From Runella salmonicolor (GTDB taxonomy: Bacteria > Bacteroidota > Bacteroidia > Cytophagales > Spirosomataceae): DNA of 64,000 nucleotides. The notes beneath the pieces were generated by a model, which saw only the letters and a program-made list of their open reading frames with translations, searched no databases and had not been told where the DNA came from. Numbering within the stretch: the stretch's first letter is position 1; every line of letters starts with the position of its first letter. The DNA lies in the NCBI RefSeq assembly GCF_024158025.1, contig NZ_JAMZEL010000004.1, positions 186,001 through 250,000 on the forward strand, in the 5' to 3' direction. This document shows positions 9,331 to 17,970 of the stretch, in pieces. Position numbers and translations under genes: made by a program.

Positions 9331-11163
9331 ATGAGGAATACTAAGTCAGCTATTACTTCTTTATCCCTGATGGTCGCCAGTATGCTTTTACTGGCGGCTT
9401 TTCAGGTATTTTGGCTGCGCAAAGAATACAATGAACAAAAAAGCCTCCTGCAAAAGGAAGCCGATATTTTGTTCAAAAACACCATTCAGGCCTTGGAAGA
9501 CTCGGTGATTCAGAAGAAGATAACTTTTCCGATGAAGAAAGTATTTTCGATTGATTCACAAGCTCAAAAAACGAACAAAGTGGCCATTGACCGAAAGTTT
9601 ACCTTTAGATACACCCACCAAAGTTCGCCTCCTACACCTATCGTTTATTCAGACAAAAAAGCGCCTGACGGCAAAAATGAAAGAGCAGAAGCATTCAACT
9701 TATTTTATATTCAAACGGCGGCTCGAATGGCTCAATCGCTGGGTGTAGATACCACGCTTTCAAAAAGTAAACTGCAAGACGTTTTACGAAAAACCCGACC
9801 CGAAGATATTCGCGCCATTAAGATGAATTCAGTGGGTAACTTGGACATTACCAAACTGACCGTTGCCGACACTACACCGCAGGGCAAATCTGAAATTATC
9901 ATTGTAAAATCGCACCAACCTTCTGATACGCTCCAACGAATGCTTGGCCGAATGGCCAAGGTTGTGATGTATAATCGCCCAAATCGCGACAGTGTTTTGT
10001 CATTTACGCCACTTTCGGGGGAAAATAATAATATAAGAATATCGGTTGTTGAACGTACTGAAAAACAGGCCTTATCGACGCAAAAGAAAGCTAAGGCGAA
10101 AGCCGTGGAAAATCAATTCATTATCCGTTTAGGCAACGATTCGCTCAAAATTCAAGACATCCAACGTGCCTACGTGCGACAAATCAGAAAGTCAAAAATT
10201 GACCTGCCGTTTCAGGTTGTACGCCAGGAAGTGAAGTCTTCTCCTGAAAAACAGGAAGTAAAACCTTCGGCTGAATCAAATCAACCCACCTTGTCTACGT
10301 CAGCCGTCGCTACGACCATCCCCTTTGGAAGTACATACAGTGCGGTTTTTTCCGATTATAATGGCTTTTTATTGAAGAAAATCCTGCCACAAAGTCTGTT
10401 TTCATTTTTTCTATTGGCCATTACAGGCTTGGCTTTTGGGGCGATTTACCAAAATCTTCGCCAGCAGCGCCGCTTGACGGAACTAAAAAATGATTTTATC
10501 AGCAACGTGACGCACGAGCTTAAAACGCCCATTGCCACCGTAAGCGTAGCGATTGAGGCGTTGCAGAATTTTGGGGTTTCGCAAAACCCCGAGCAAACCA
10601 AAGAATACCTCGAAATATCAAAAAGTGAACTCAATCGCCTGACGTTGTTGGTGGATAAAGTGCTGAAAATGGCGACCTTTGAGCAGCACGGACTGACGCT
10701 TTCGCCTGAAACCGTTGATTGGGCCGAACTCATACAATTGGTGCTAAATTCAATGAAATTGCAATTTGAGAAATACGGTGCAAAAGTAGATTTTGATAAA
10801 AAAGGACATTCTTTTTTGCTCTCTGCCGACAAAATTCACCTTACCAATGTAGTCTATAATTTGTTGGATAATGCCCTAAAATACACCGAAACACGCCCCC
10901 AAATTTCGTTGTTTTTGCAAGAAACCGACGCGGAGCTGCGCCTTTCGGTCAAAGACAACGGCATCGGTATTCAGTCGGAGTTTTTGTCGAGAATTTTTGA
11001 TAAATTTTTCCGGGTACCCACGGGCGATACGCACGATGTAAAAGGGTATGGGCTAGGATTGAGCTACGTATCATCGGTTGTCAAACAACACCACGGTCGC
11101 ATCGAAGTAGAAAGTGAAGTAGGCAAAGGCAGTATTTTTACCATCATTATCCTCAAACCGTAG
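9331..11163 (+). CDS. Sensor histidine kinase (RprX-like)
   Basis: This membrane histidine kinase has about 610 residues. A first membrane helix lies at about 8-27 (SLMVASMLLLAAFQVFWL), then a long extracytoplasmic sensor of about 320 residues with no recognised domain, then a second helix at about 354-376. The phosphoacceptor is His395 in NVTHELKTPIATVS. The ATPase domain shows NVVYNLLDNALKYTE (N box), VKDNGIGI (G1) and GYGLGLSYV (G2). I chose ATG 9331; a TTG eight codons earlier (9307) is also possible. The stop codon TAG (11161-11163) is the first part of a dispersed GTAGGGGC repeat. The layout resembles Bacteroides RprX, and the next gene is its likely partner regulator. Confidence 0.92.
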   Translation: MRNTKSAITSLSLMVASMLLLAAFQVFWLRKEYNEQKSLLQKEADILFKNTIQALEDSVIQKKITFPMKKVFSIDSQAQKTNKVAIDRKFTFRYTHQSSPPTPIVYSDKKAPDGKNERAEAFNLFYIQTAARMAQSLGVDTTLSKSKLQDVLRKTRPEDIRAIKMNSVGNLDITKLTVADTTPQGKSEIIIVKSHQPSDTLQRMLGRMAKVVMYNRPNRDSVLSFTPLSGENNNIRISVVERTEKQALSTQKKAKAKAVENQFIIRLGNDSLKIQDIQRAYVRQIRKSKIDLPFQVVRQEVKSSPEKQEVKPSAESNQPTLSTSAVATTIPFGSTYSAVFSDYNGFLLKKILPQSLFSFFLLAITGLAFGAIYQNLRQQRRLTELKNDFISNVTHELKTPIATVSVAIEALQNFGVSQNPEQTKEYLEISKSELNRLTLLVDKVLKMATFEQHGLTLSPETVDWAELIQLVLNSMKLQFEKYGAKVDFDKKGHSFLLSADKIHLTNVVYNLLDNALKYTETRPQISLFLQETDAELRLSVKDNGIGIQSEFLSRIFDKFFRVPTGDTHDVKGYGLGLSYVSSVVKQHHGRIEVESEVGKGSIFTIIILKP

Positions 11164-11268
11164 GGGCGGGGCGCAGCGGCAGACCGTTTGCCTCCGCCCG
11201 ATATGCATTTGCCTCCGCCCGAAACCCAAATTGCGACGCCGACCATTTGCCACCACCCAAAACAAAGC
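11160..11268 (+). repeat. GTAGGGGC-family palindromic repeat, copy A
   Basis: The repeat begins with GTAGGGGCGGGG, whose TAG is the kinase stop codon, and runs through CGCAGCGGC and CCGTTTGC to CTCCGCCCG, then a second GCCTCCGCCCG. GGGCGG can pair with CCGCCC. It aligns with the copy at 45167 over GTAGGGGC, GCAGCGGC, CCGTTTGC and GCCCG-TATG, and shares its first 12 bases with the copy at 36789. It fills the whole kinase-regulator spacer, so the regulator is read through it if the two genes form an operon. Confidence 0.7.
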
Positions 11269-11958
11269 ATGACCAAGATTCTGTACGTAGAAGATGAGCC
11301 CTTTTTAGGGAAAATTGTAAAAGAAAGCCTCGAAAGCCGCCAATTTGAGGTGTGCATGGTAGCTGATGGGCGAGATGTACTTACCCAATTTAAAGCATTC
11401 CAGCCCGTTATTTGTGTGTTGGATGTGATGCTTCCGCACCGAGACGGCTACGCGTTGGCGCAGGATATTCGTCAATTGGCCCCCGAAATGCCCATTATTT
11501 TTCTAACCGCCAAAACCCAAACCGAAGACGTGCTGAAGGGGTTTCAGGCGGGAGGCAATGACTATGTGCGTAAGCCTTTCAGCATGGAGGAACTGATTGT
11601 CAGGATTCAGAATTTGCTTCAGTTGACCAACGCTAAGCCCGTCTTACTGGCTCCAAACGGCCATATCGGGCTTGGTAGCTATACTTTTTATCCTCATAAG
11701 TACGAACTTCACCGCGCCAGCAATCTGCGCAAACTCTCCCACCGCGAAACGGAACTGCTTTCAATATTGGCCGAAAACCGCAACTTCACCGTACCGCGTC
11801 GCGATATTTTGATGCGGGTTTGGGGCGACGATTCTTTCTTCAATTCCCGTAATTTAGACGTCTATATCACCCGCCTGCGCGACTATCTGCGCGACGACCC
11901 TGCCCTCGAAATCGTCACCCTCAAAGGAGTTGGCTATTTGTTTAAGTGTGAAGGTTGA
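11269..11958 (+). CDS. OmpR/PhoB-family response regulator (RprY-like)
   Basis: This 229-residue protein has a receiver domain at 1-120, with acidic pocket Glu8-Asp9-Glu10, phosphoacceptor Asp52 (CVLDVMLPHRDG), and the conserved Thr and Lys in FLTAK and YVRKPF. A C-terminal winged-helix DNA-binding domain (about 130-229) has LSHRETELLSILAENRN, VWGDDSFFNSRNLDVYITRLR and KGVGYLF. An upstream in-frame start at 11188 would lie inside the intergenic repeat, so I start at ATG 11269, which gives the canonical MTKILYVEDE. It follows its likely cognate kinase and, together with the barrel and GLPGLI genes, may regulate an envelope function. No operator is identified. Confidence 0.93.
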   Translation: MTKILYVEDEPFLGKIVKESLESRQFEVCMVADGRDVLTQFKAFQPVICVLDVMLPHRDGYALAQDIRQLAPEMPIIFLTAKTQTEDVLKGFQAGGNDYVRKPFSMEELIVRIQNLLQLTNAKPVLLAPNGHIGLGSYTFYPHKYELHRASNLRKLSHRETELLSILAENRNFTVPRRDILMRVWGDDSFFNSRNLDVYITRLRDYLRDDPALEIVTLKGVGYLFKCEG

Positions 11959-12455
11959 GAAAACTTCCCCAAATCCCCGCAGTGATAAGGGATAATGCCA
12001 TTATTTTGTATAGTATTGTTGGGAAAGAAATTTTATTTTTTTCCTATTTATGCCCCTATTAAATGATATGGGCATTATCTTTAGGAACTGTGATGCTCTT
12101 GTTAAGAATATTAGAATGCTATTAGAAAATAGACTCTTCAAAATACTTGTCGATAAAATAATATCAAATAATCAAGTAGTGTAATGGGTAAATCTATTTT
12201 TAGATAGTAAAACCACTTTGTTGAGAGTGAGGTGTTTGGGAGCAGATTGTAGGCGGATGTTAAATAAAGAGTAAGCTGTATTTTGGAAAAACAGGTCAAA
12301 AACCTTCCTGACGCATGTTGTAAGTATTTTAAGCAACTTTATCCTTAGCGTTTGTTTTCCTTGAATAAAAGTAAATAAACATTATTATTGCAATTCAAAA
12401 CTATAAAATTGTACATTTTAAATTAAAAATTGTACATTAAAAATCTTCATTAATC
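11959..12455. other. AT-rich intergenic region of about 500 bp
   Basis: I see no coding frame of convincing length here. It holds a 9-bp inverted repeat, GATAATGCC (11991-11999) and GGCATTATC (12071-12079), with a loop of about 70 bases, and near its right end the two TTGTACAT boxes described separately. There is no clear terminator after the regulator gene. Confidence 0.6.
12409..12437 (+). promoter_or_regulatory. Two TTGTACAT direct repeats upstream of the glycogen synthase
   Basis: The sequence AAATTGTACATT occurs twice, with TTGTACAT at 12409-12416 and 12430-12437, a 21-base period equal to two helical turns. TGTACA is itself a palindrome. The second copy lies 18 bases before the GTG start. 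Such phased copies suggest an operator or a -10/UP-like AT tract; no regulator is known for it. Confidence 0.35.
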
Positions 12456-14273
12456 GTGGAAAAGAAACCTAAAAAAGCCCTCTTATTTGAAGTCGCTTGG
12501 GAAGTCTGCAACCAAGTGGGAGGAATTTATACCGTAATTCGGAGCAAAGTCCCTGCGATGGTCGACCAATGGGGGGATGATTATGTATGTTTGGGGCCTT
12601 ATTTCCCCCAACGTGCTTTAACAGAATATGAGCCTATCACTTCAGACGACGGGTCGGGGATTTATCAGACCGTAGAAAAGATGCGCGAGGCGGGTTTTGT
12701 AGTCGAATACGGCTACTGGCTCATTACCGGAAAACCCCGCGTGGTACTGTTTGACATTAGGAGTGTAGCGGCACAGCTAGACCGTATAAAATATGGCCTG
12801 TGGGAACGGCATCGAATCTCGACGGTCAATATTGAAGACTTGGTCAATCAAACGTTGGGTTTTGGCGAAATGGTGCGGGTCTTTTTGACCCAGTTTGCGG
12901 AAGATTACGCCAAAAAATTTGAAATTACGGCCCATTTTCACGAGTGGATGGCAAGTTCAGGATTGCCAGATTTGCGCAAAGATGATGTTCGGATTGCGAC
13001 CGTATTTACCACCCACGCTACTATGTTGGGACGGTATATCGCTTCCAACGAGCGTGACTTCTATACCAAACTTCCTTCATTTGATTGGCAACACGAGGCG
13101 CGGTACTACGCCATTGAGGCTCAGGCCACCATCGAACGCCTTGCTTACCTGAGTGCTCACGTGAGTACAACCGTCAGCGACGTAACGGCCCGTGAATGTG
13201 AAGTGTTTTTGGGTAAATATCCCGACTTGGTGTTGCCAAATGGCCTTAATATTCAGCGTTTTGCCGCAGTACACGAGTTTCAGAACCTACACATGAAGTA
13301 TAAGGAAAATATCCATCGGTTTATCATGGGTCACTTTTTCCAAAGCTATTCTTTCAATCTGGATAAAACGCTTTATTTCTTCACGTCGGGCCGCTATGAA
13401 TTTGTCAATAAAGGCTACGATATTACAATGGAGGCCTTGGCGCGGTTGAACTGGAAAATGGTACAGGCCAAGATGGATATGACGGTGGTGATGTTTATCG
13501 TGACGCGTCAACCTTATCATTCTATCAACCCCGATGTACTTCAGTCAAGAGCAGTTTTGGGTGAAATACAGGATACCTGCGAAGCGATTGAAAAGCAATT
13601 GGGCGATAAATTATTTTTGGCTTCTGCTTCTTCTACCGACCACCATTTGCCTGATTTGAATCAATTTGTGGATGAATATTGGCGCTTGCGTCTCCGTCGA
13701 ACCATTCAAACTTGGAAAACGAAACGCTTGCCGCCTTACGTAACCCACGACCTGAAACAACCTGATTCTATCACGGAATATTGCGAGCGTTCGGGCCTGA
13801 AAAACCACGAGCAAGACCGCGTCAAAATCGTATACCATCCTGATTTTATTGCTTCAACAAATCCACTTTTTGGATTGGATTACGGCCAATTTGTGCGAGG
13901 ATGTCACTTGGGGATTTTCCCAAGCTACTACGAGCCGTGGGGGTATACGCCGTTGGAGTGCGTAGTGCGCGGTATTCCCACCGTTACGAGCGACCTGTCG
14001 GGTTTCGGTGATTTTATCATGCAAATCATGCGAGATTACGAAAACCGAGGTATTTACGTAATCAATCGCAAAACGCAAAACTTTGATCAGGCCGCCGACC
14101 AATTGGCCAACATAATGTTCAAATTTGTGCGAATGAACCTGCGCGAGCGGATTCAACAACGTAATAAAGTAGAGAATATTTCGGATGTATTCGATTGGGG
14201 AAATCTGCGCTCTTACTACGATACGGCTCACGATTTGGCCGCAAAAAAAGCGTTCAAAACTACGGTGAATTAA
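12456..14273 (+). CDS. GT3-family glycogen (starch) synthase
   Basis: This 605-residue glycosyltransferase is of the eukaryote-like glycogen synthase type (GT3). It shows the N-terminal EVAWEVCNQVGGIYTVIRSK glycan/nucleotide loop, then HFHEWMASSGL, VFTTHATMLGRYIAS, and the C-terminal catalytic segment FPSYYEPWGYTPLECVVRG followed by PTVTSDLSGFGDF. It elongates alpha-1,4-glucan from a nucleotide-glucose donor in the cytoplasm. The start is GTG at 12456; the conserved N-terminal loop begins soon after and leaves no room for a later start. No glgB, glgC or glgP lies nearby. It ends in a terminator shared with the convergent MBL gene. A trehalose- or other glucan-related role cannot be excluded, but glycogen synthase is the best call. 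Confidence 0.9.
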   Translation: MEKKPKKALLFEVAWEVCNQVGGIYTVIRSKVPAMVDQWGDDYVCLGPYFPQRALTEYEPITSDDGSGIYQTVEKMREAGFVVEYGYWLITGKPRVVLFDIRSVAAQLDRIKYGLWERHRISTVNIEDLVNQTLGFGEMVRVFLTQFAEDYAKKFEITAHFHEWMASSGLPDLRKDDVRIATVFTTHATMLGRYIASNERDFYTKLPSFDWQHEARYYAIEAQATIERLAYLSAHVSTTVSDVTARECEVFLGKYPDLVLPNGLNIQRFAAVHEFQNLHMKYKENIHRFIMGHFFQSYSFNLDKTLYFFTSGRYEFVNKGYDITMEALARLNWKMVQAKMDMTVVMFIVTRQPYHSINPDVLQSRAVLGEIQDTCEAIEKQLGDKLFLASASSTDHHLPDLNQFVDEYWRLRLRRTIQTWKTKRLPPYVTHDLKQPDSITEYCERSGLKNHEQDRVKIVYHPDFIASTNPLFGLDYGQFVRGCHLGIFPSYYEPWGYTPLECVVRGIPTVTSDLSGFGDFIMQIMRDYENRGIYVINRKTQNFDQAADQLANIMFKFVRMNLRERIQQRNKVENISDVFDWGNLRSYYDTAHDLAAKKAFKTTVN

Positions 14274-14290
14274 TTTTTATAGCTTGATTT

Positions 14291-14331
14291 ATCCTCGGCG
14301 ATGCTTAAAGCGTTGCCGAGGATTTTTTTTA
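14291..14331. terminator. Rho-independent terminator after the glycogen synthase gene
   Basis: The arms ATCCTCGGC and GCCGAGGAT (14291-14323) form a stem with additional internal pairing, and are followed by a run of eight T. It lies between convergent genes ending at 14273 and 14347. Confidence 0.8.
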
Positions 14332-14346
14332 TAATTCTTTCCAAGT

Positions 14347-15420
14347 CTACAACTTTATCACTTCTCCAACGCCCGCCAACTGGATTAATCCCTGATTCTG
14401 GGGCTCTTTCTGCAATTTTTGGAGCGAGCGGTAGCAATCGCCCAACGGCTCATCTGACAAATCGAATGTGCCGTAGTGCATCGGAATCATTCGTTTCGCT
14501 TTCATTTCGTGGGCTGCCTGTATAGCATCTTTTGGCCCAGCGTGACTGGCAGACATAAACCATTCGGGTTTATAAGCACCAACCCCCAACAGGGCCACAT
14601 CAACCCCGCCAAAATACTTGGCAAAATCCTGATAGTGCGTTCCATAACCCGAATCTGCCCCAAAATAAATGCTTTTGCCATTGGCTCGAATCAAATACGC
14701 ACCCCACAGATTTTTGTTGGTATCGTTTAGATAACGTCGCGCCCAATGACGAGCGGGCAAATAGATGATTTCAATCTTAGAAGTATCTGTTTGATAGGTT
14801 TGATACCAGCCAGCGGATTGAATATTAGGGCTTTTTGTGAAATTGTTGAGCAGCGTGTCCAGTCCTAGGCCCGTCAAATAAGTAGCATTTGGGTTTTGAG
14901 GAGCCAAAGTTTTGAGGCTTTTTTCGTCGCAATGGTCACGGTGGTCGTGCGAGACGATGATGTAATCCATATCCTTTAATTCTGAAACCGCCACGGGCAA
15001 TTCCGAAAACCGTTTCATCAGCGCAGAGGGACTTTCCAGCACAGGGTCGGTTAAAATTCGGACACCGTTGAGCCGAATAAAAAACGTAGCATGACCTAAC
15101 CACACAACACAATCGTCGTTATTGTTCAGAAAATCGCTGTTTTTAGTCACTTTCAGGCGAAACGTATCTGTTTTTTTCTCGGCTTTTTGGGGATTGGTTT
15201 CACGTTGCCATTTCAATAAATCACTAAACCCAGGCAATGGCTCCAAGTTTTCGTTCAAAAAGCGTCCTTGCGGATTTACAGGGTTGTCTTTCCAATCGTG
15301 GCGAACGGTTTTTAAATCAGGATTAGAGCGATAGCCGCTTATCTCCCACGTAAAACGCTCATACATAAAGAAATAAAAACCTCCTGCCAGCGACAGGACA
15401 AAAACGAAGCTGATAATCAT
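14347..15420 (-). CDS. MBL-fold metallohydrolase (NAPE-PLD/UlaG-like), membrane-anchored
   Basis: This 357-residue protein starts at ATG 15420, giving an N-terminal hydrophobic helix (about 1-20, MIISFVFVLSLAGGFYFF) that acts as signal or anchor. The metallo-beta-lactamase motif is SHDHRDHCD, preceded by WLGHATFFIRLNGVRILTDPV, which is typical of the NAPE-PLD/RomA-type subfamily, and followed by GADSGYG and SHAGPKDAIQAA with PMHYGTFDLSDEP. Members hydrolyse phosphodiester or lactone bonds; the substrate here is unknown. An upstream in-frame ATG at 15471 would add 17 residues before the helix and is less likely. The gene is divergent from the DUF5009-like gene. Confidence 0.88.
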   Translation of the reverse strand: MIISFVFVLSLAGGFYFFMYERFTWEISGYRSNPDLKTVRHDWKDNPVNPQGRFLNENLEPLPGFSDLLKWQRETNPQKAEKKTDTFRLKVTKNSDFLNNNDDCVVWLGHATFFIRLNGVRILTDPVLESPSALMKRFSELPVAVSELKDMDYIIVSHDHRDHCDEKSLKTLAPQNPNATYLTGLGLDTLLNNFTKSPNIQSAGWYQTYQTDTSKIEIIYLPARHWARRYLNDTNKNLWGAYLIRANGKSIYFGADSGYGTHYQDFAKYFGGVDVALLGVGAYKPEWFMSASHAGPKDAIQAAHEMKAKRMIPMHYGTFDLSDEPLGDCYRSLQKLQKEPQNQGLIQLAGVGEVIKL

Positions 15421-15574
15421 TTTTTTTAGGGCGAGAAAAGGTATCAACAGATTGAAATTCAGTAATATCAAAAACAGGGGATGTTACTGCATAGTTCGCC
15501 CGTAAGTTATAAATTCACTTTTGTTTACTTTAGGTATACAAACCCTGTTACGTTCCTAAACTTTTCCTAACGCT

Positions 15575-16756
15575 ATGGCGCCCACCTTGCCCGTCCGTAT
15601 CTCGTCGGTAGATGCTTACCGAGGTTTTGTTATGTTTTTGATGATGGCCGAAGTGCTCGAATTCGGTAGTATTTCCAAAGCCCTGCCCGATAGTTCTTTT
15701 TGGGCGTTTTTGGCCTATAACCAAGACCATGTCGAATGGGTAGGTTGCTCGTTGCATGATTTGATTCAGCCCTCGTTTTCGTTTTTGGTGGGTGTGGCAT
15801 TGCCGTATTCTATTGCGAGTCGGATGGCTAAAGGGCAAAATTTCGGAGCTATGTTTGGGCACACCATTCAGCGTTCGTTGATTCTGATTTTTCTCGGTAT
15901 TTTTCTGCGTTCTATGCATCGCGAACAAACCAATTTTACGTTTGAAGATACACTCACGCAAATTGGTTTAGGTTATCCCGTTTTATTTTGGCTGGGTTTT
16001 CGCACCTTCCGTACCCAACTCATTGCTTTGGGCACCATTTTGGTAGGTTATTGGCTTTTCTTTGCCGTCTACCCGCTTCCTGGCGCCGACTTTGATTACG
16101 CAGCCGTTGGTGTTACTGCCGATTGGGAACATAATTTAAAGGGGTTTGCAGCTCATTGGAATAAAAATACCAATGCGGCATGGGCATTTGACCAATGGTT
16201 TATGAACCTTTTTCCTCGTGAGAAACCTTTCATTAGAAACGGTGGCGGGTATTCTACGTTAAGCTTTATTCCAACGTTGGGTACAATGGTTTTAGGGCTG
16301 TTGGCGGGTCAGTGGCTCAAATCAGATTCGGAGCCCATGGAAAAAGTAAAGCGGTTTGCAACTTTAGGCTTAGCCCTTTTGGTGGTCGGTTCTCTTCTCA
16401 ACTGGCTGGGAATTTGTCCCAATGTCAAACGTATTTGGACGCCTACTTGGGTGTTGTTTAGCGGTGGATGGTGTTTTGTGCTGCTCGCAGCTTTTTACTG
16501 GTTGGTAGATATACAGGGGTGGCGTAAAGCATTTATTTGGTTGATTATTATCGGCACTAATTCCATTGCAGCCTACGTTATCTCCCATACCATAGTAGAG
16601 TTTATTCATCACTCTATTCAAATACATGTGTCGCAAACCTACGATCAGGTATTTGGAATCACGTATGAGTCCTTGGTTCGGGGTGGATTGATTCTTTTAG
16701 TAGAGTGGCTCATTTTGCGTTGGATGTACCGAAATCGGATTTTTGTAAGAATTTAA
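15575..16756 (+). CDS. DUF5009 / heparan-alpha-glucosaminide N-acetyltransferase-like membrane protein
   Basis: This 393-residue polytopic protein has about 10-11 predicted membrane helices. The N-terminal signature SVDAYRGFVMFLMMAE is typical of the HGSNAT/YeiB-like acyltransferase family. Further in-membrane motifs are SLHDLIQPSFSFLVGVALPYS and GGGYSTLSFIPTLGTMVLGLLAG. Human HGSNAT moves acetyl groups across the membrane to glucosamine; Bacteroidota members often occur with polysaccharide-degrading genes, but this one stands alone. Role and substrate are inferred only from family. The start ATG 15575 gives an N-terminus that fits the family. The hairpin at 16809-16832 follows the gene. Confidence 0.82.
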   Translation: MAPTLPVRISSVDAYRGFVMFLMMAEVLEFGSISKALPDSSFWAFLAYNQDHVEWVGCSLHDLIQPSFSFLVGVALPYSIASRMAKGQNFGAMFGHTIQRSLILIFLGIFLRSMHREQTNFTFEDTLTQIGLGYPVLFWLGFRTFRTQLIALGTILVGYWLFFAVYPLPGADFDYAAVGVTADWEHNLKGFAAHWNKNTNAAWAFDQWFMNLFPREKPFIRNGGGYSTLSFIPTLGTMVLGLLAGQWLKSDSEPMEKVKRFATLGLALLVVGSLLNWLGICPNVKRIWTPTWVLFSGGWCFVLLAAFYWLVDIQGWRKAFIWLIIIGTNSIAAYVISHTIVEFIHHSIQIHVSQTYDQVFGITYESLVRGGLILLVEWLILRWMYRNRIFVRI

Positions 16757-16776
16757 TAAGTTTTTAAGCTCATTTC

Positions 16777-16807
16777 TTGGACTTTTTAACTATTGCTTCT
16801 ACTTTTG
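16777..16807 (+). promoter_or_regulatory. Bacteroidota-type promoter for the TauE/SafE-led sulfur genes
   Basis: TTG at 16777-16779 is separated by exactly 20 bases from TACTTTTG (16800-16807), matching the Bacteroidota sigma-ABfr consensus TTG-N19-21-TAnnTTTG. The predicted transcript would begin near 16812, about 150 bases before the ATG at 16959. Confidence 0.6.
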
Positions 16808-16808
16808 T

Positions 16809-16840
16809 AATGCCGCCCCAAAAAGCGGCATTTAATTTAT
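16809..16840 (+). terminator. Hairpin after the DUF5009 gene, at the predicted 5' end of the sulfur transcript
   Basis: AATGCCGC (16809-16816) pairs with GCGGCATT (16825-16832), followed by TTAATTTATTTT. It can terminate the DUF5009 transcript, but it also begins two bases after the -7 element, so it would form part of the very 5' end of the downstream RNA. Confidence 0.5.
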
Positions 16841-16958
16841 TTTAATTTCTCTATATAATCAATATACTATATCTGGTATTAGGTGTTTAAGATTCTGCTT
16901 GTCTTTCTAATTAATCGCAGTAATTGTTCCACGACCAGCATAAATTTCAGAAACGGCT

Positions 16959-17864
16959 ATGAGCTCCATGACAAAACCACCAGTTATTCCTGTCGAGAAA
17001 CCAAGAGACCTTGAAGATTGGCTGTGGGTTGGTATACCCGTTGGGCTGTTGACGATTATCATAGGATATTTGATTTACAAACACGCAGGAAGTTTTACTA
17101 TTGACTCTTTCATGGCGGGTTTTAATTCAGATTTAGCGTTTTACCTGATGGTTGGGGTAATGGCTCAGTTGGTAGATGGTGCGTTGGGCATGGGCTATGG
17201 CGCTACGGCTACGTCTTTTTTATTGACGCTGGGCGTTCCTCCAGCGGTAAGCAGCACGAGTGTTCACTTATCAGAGATGTTTACCACGGGTGCCTCGGCC
17301 ATTTCACACTTCAAATTCAAGAATATCAATAAAAAGCTATTCAAAACTTTATTGATTCCGGGTGTAATCGGTTCAGTTATTGGTGCTTATTTGCTTTCGG
17401 ATGTAATAGATGGCAATGTCATTAAGCCTTTTATCTCGGCCTACATGGTTGTATTGGGTTGTATTATTGTGAGCAAAGGCATTAAAAAGACGAATGTCAA
17501 AAAGCCCACTAAGCGACTGGGGGTTCTAGCCATTTTCGGTGGTTTTATGGATGCCGTTGGCGGGGGAGGCTGGGGGCCGATTGTAACTTCTACGCTCATT
17601 GGCCGTGGCCGTGACCCGCGCTATACCATTGGTTCGGTCAACGCCGCCGAATTTGCCGTTGCGTTTGCCAGTGGGGTTACGTTTCTCCTTTTTGAGGGTA
17701 TCAATAGCTGGCAGGTTGTACTGGGATTGATGCTCGGAGGCATGATAGCCGCTCCGCTTGGTGCTTATCTAGTAAACCGGGTCAACCGCCGACCATTGAT
17801 GGTAATTGTGGGTTTATTGGTGATATTCTTAGGATTAAGGGTTGTATTGAAAGCTATTTTATAG
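16959..17864 (+). CDS. TauE/SafE family sulfite/sulfonate exporter
   Basis: This 301-residue membrane protein has about eight helices arranged as two half-repeats, with the family motif DGALGMGYGATATSFLL in the first half and its counterpart FMDAVGGGGWGPIVTSTL in the second. TauE/SafE proteins export sulfite or organosulfonates. It lies upstream of metZ and the cysHDN genes on the same strand, which agrees with sulfite or sulfate handling; that coupling is inferred from position. The leader of about 150 bases may hold regulation, but I could not recognise a known riboswitch. The start ATG at 16959 has an in-frame ATG three codons later; the choice barely matters. Confidence 0.9.
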   Translation: MSSMTKPPVIPVEKPRDLEDWLWVGIPVGLLTIIIGYLIYKHAGSFTIDSFMAGFNSDLAFYLMVGVMAQLVDGALGMGYGATATSFLLTLGVPPAVSSTSVHLSEMFTTGASAISHFKFKNINKKLFKTLLIPGVIGSVIGAYLLSDVIDGNVIKPFISAYMVVLGCIIVSKGIKKTNVKKPTKRLGVLAIFGGFMDAVGGGGWGPIVTSTLIGRGRDPRYTIGSVNAAEFAVAFASGVTFLLFEGINSWQVVLGLMLGGMIAAPLGAYLVNRVNRRPLMVIVGLLVIFLGLRVVLKAIL

Positions 17865-17970
17865 TAAATGTGTAATTTTACGACCTCATCCAATCAGGTC
17901 ATTTAAAAGACTTGGTGTGTTTTTCAGATTATTTGTTGATCACATCATAAGTCTAATTCTCAAGAAAAGT

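Noticed and set aside
11188..11268. 27-residue N-terminal extension of the response regulator
   Set aside because: It is translated repeat sequence (Pro-rich) before a canonical receiver start at 11269.
16840..16958. SAM or other riboswitch in the leader of the sulfur genes
   Set aside because: I could not find the conserved core of any riboswitch class by eye; only a simple hairpin and a promoter are visible.
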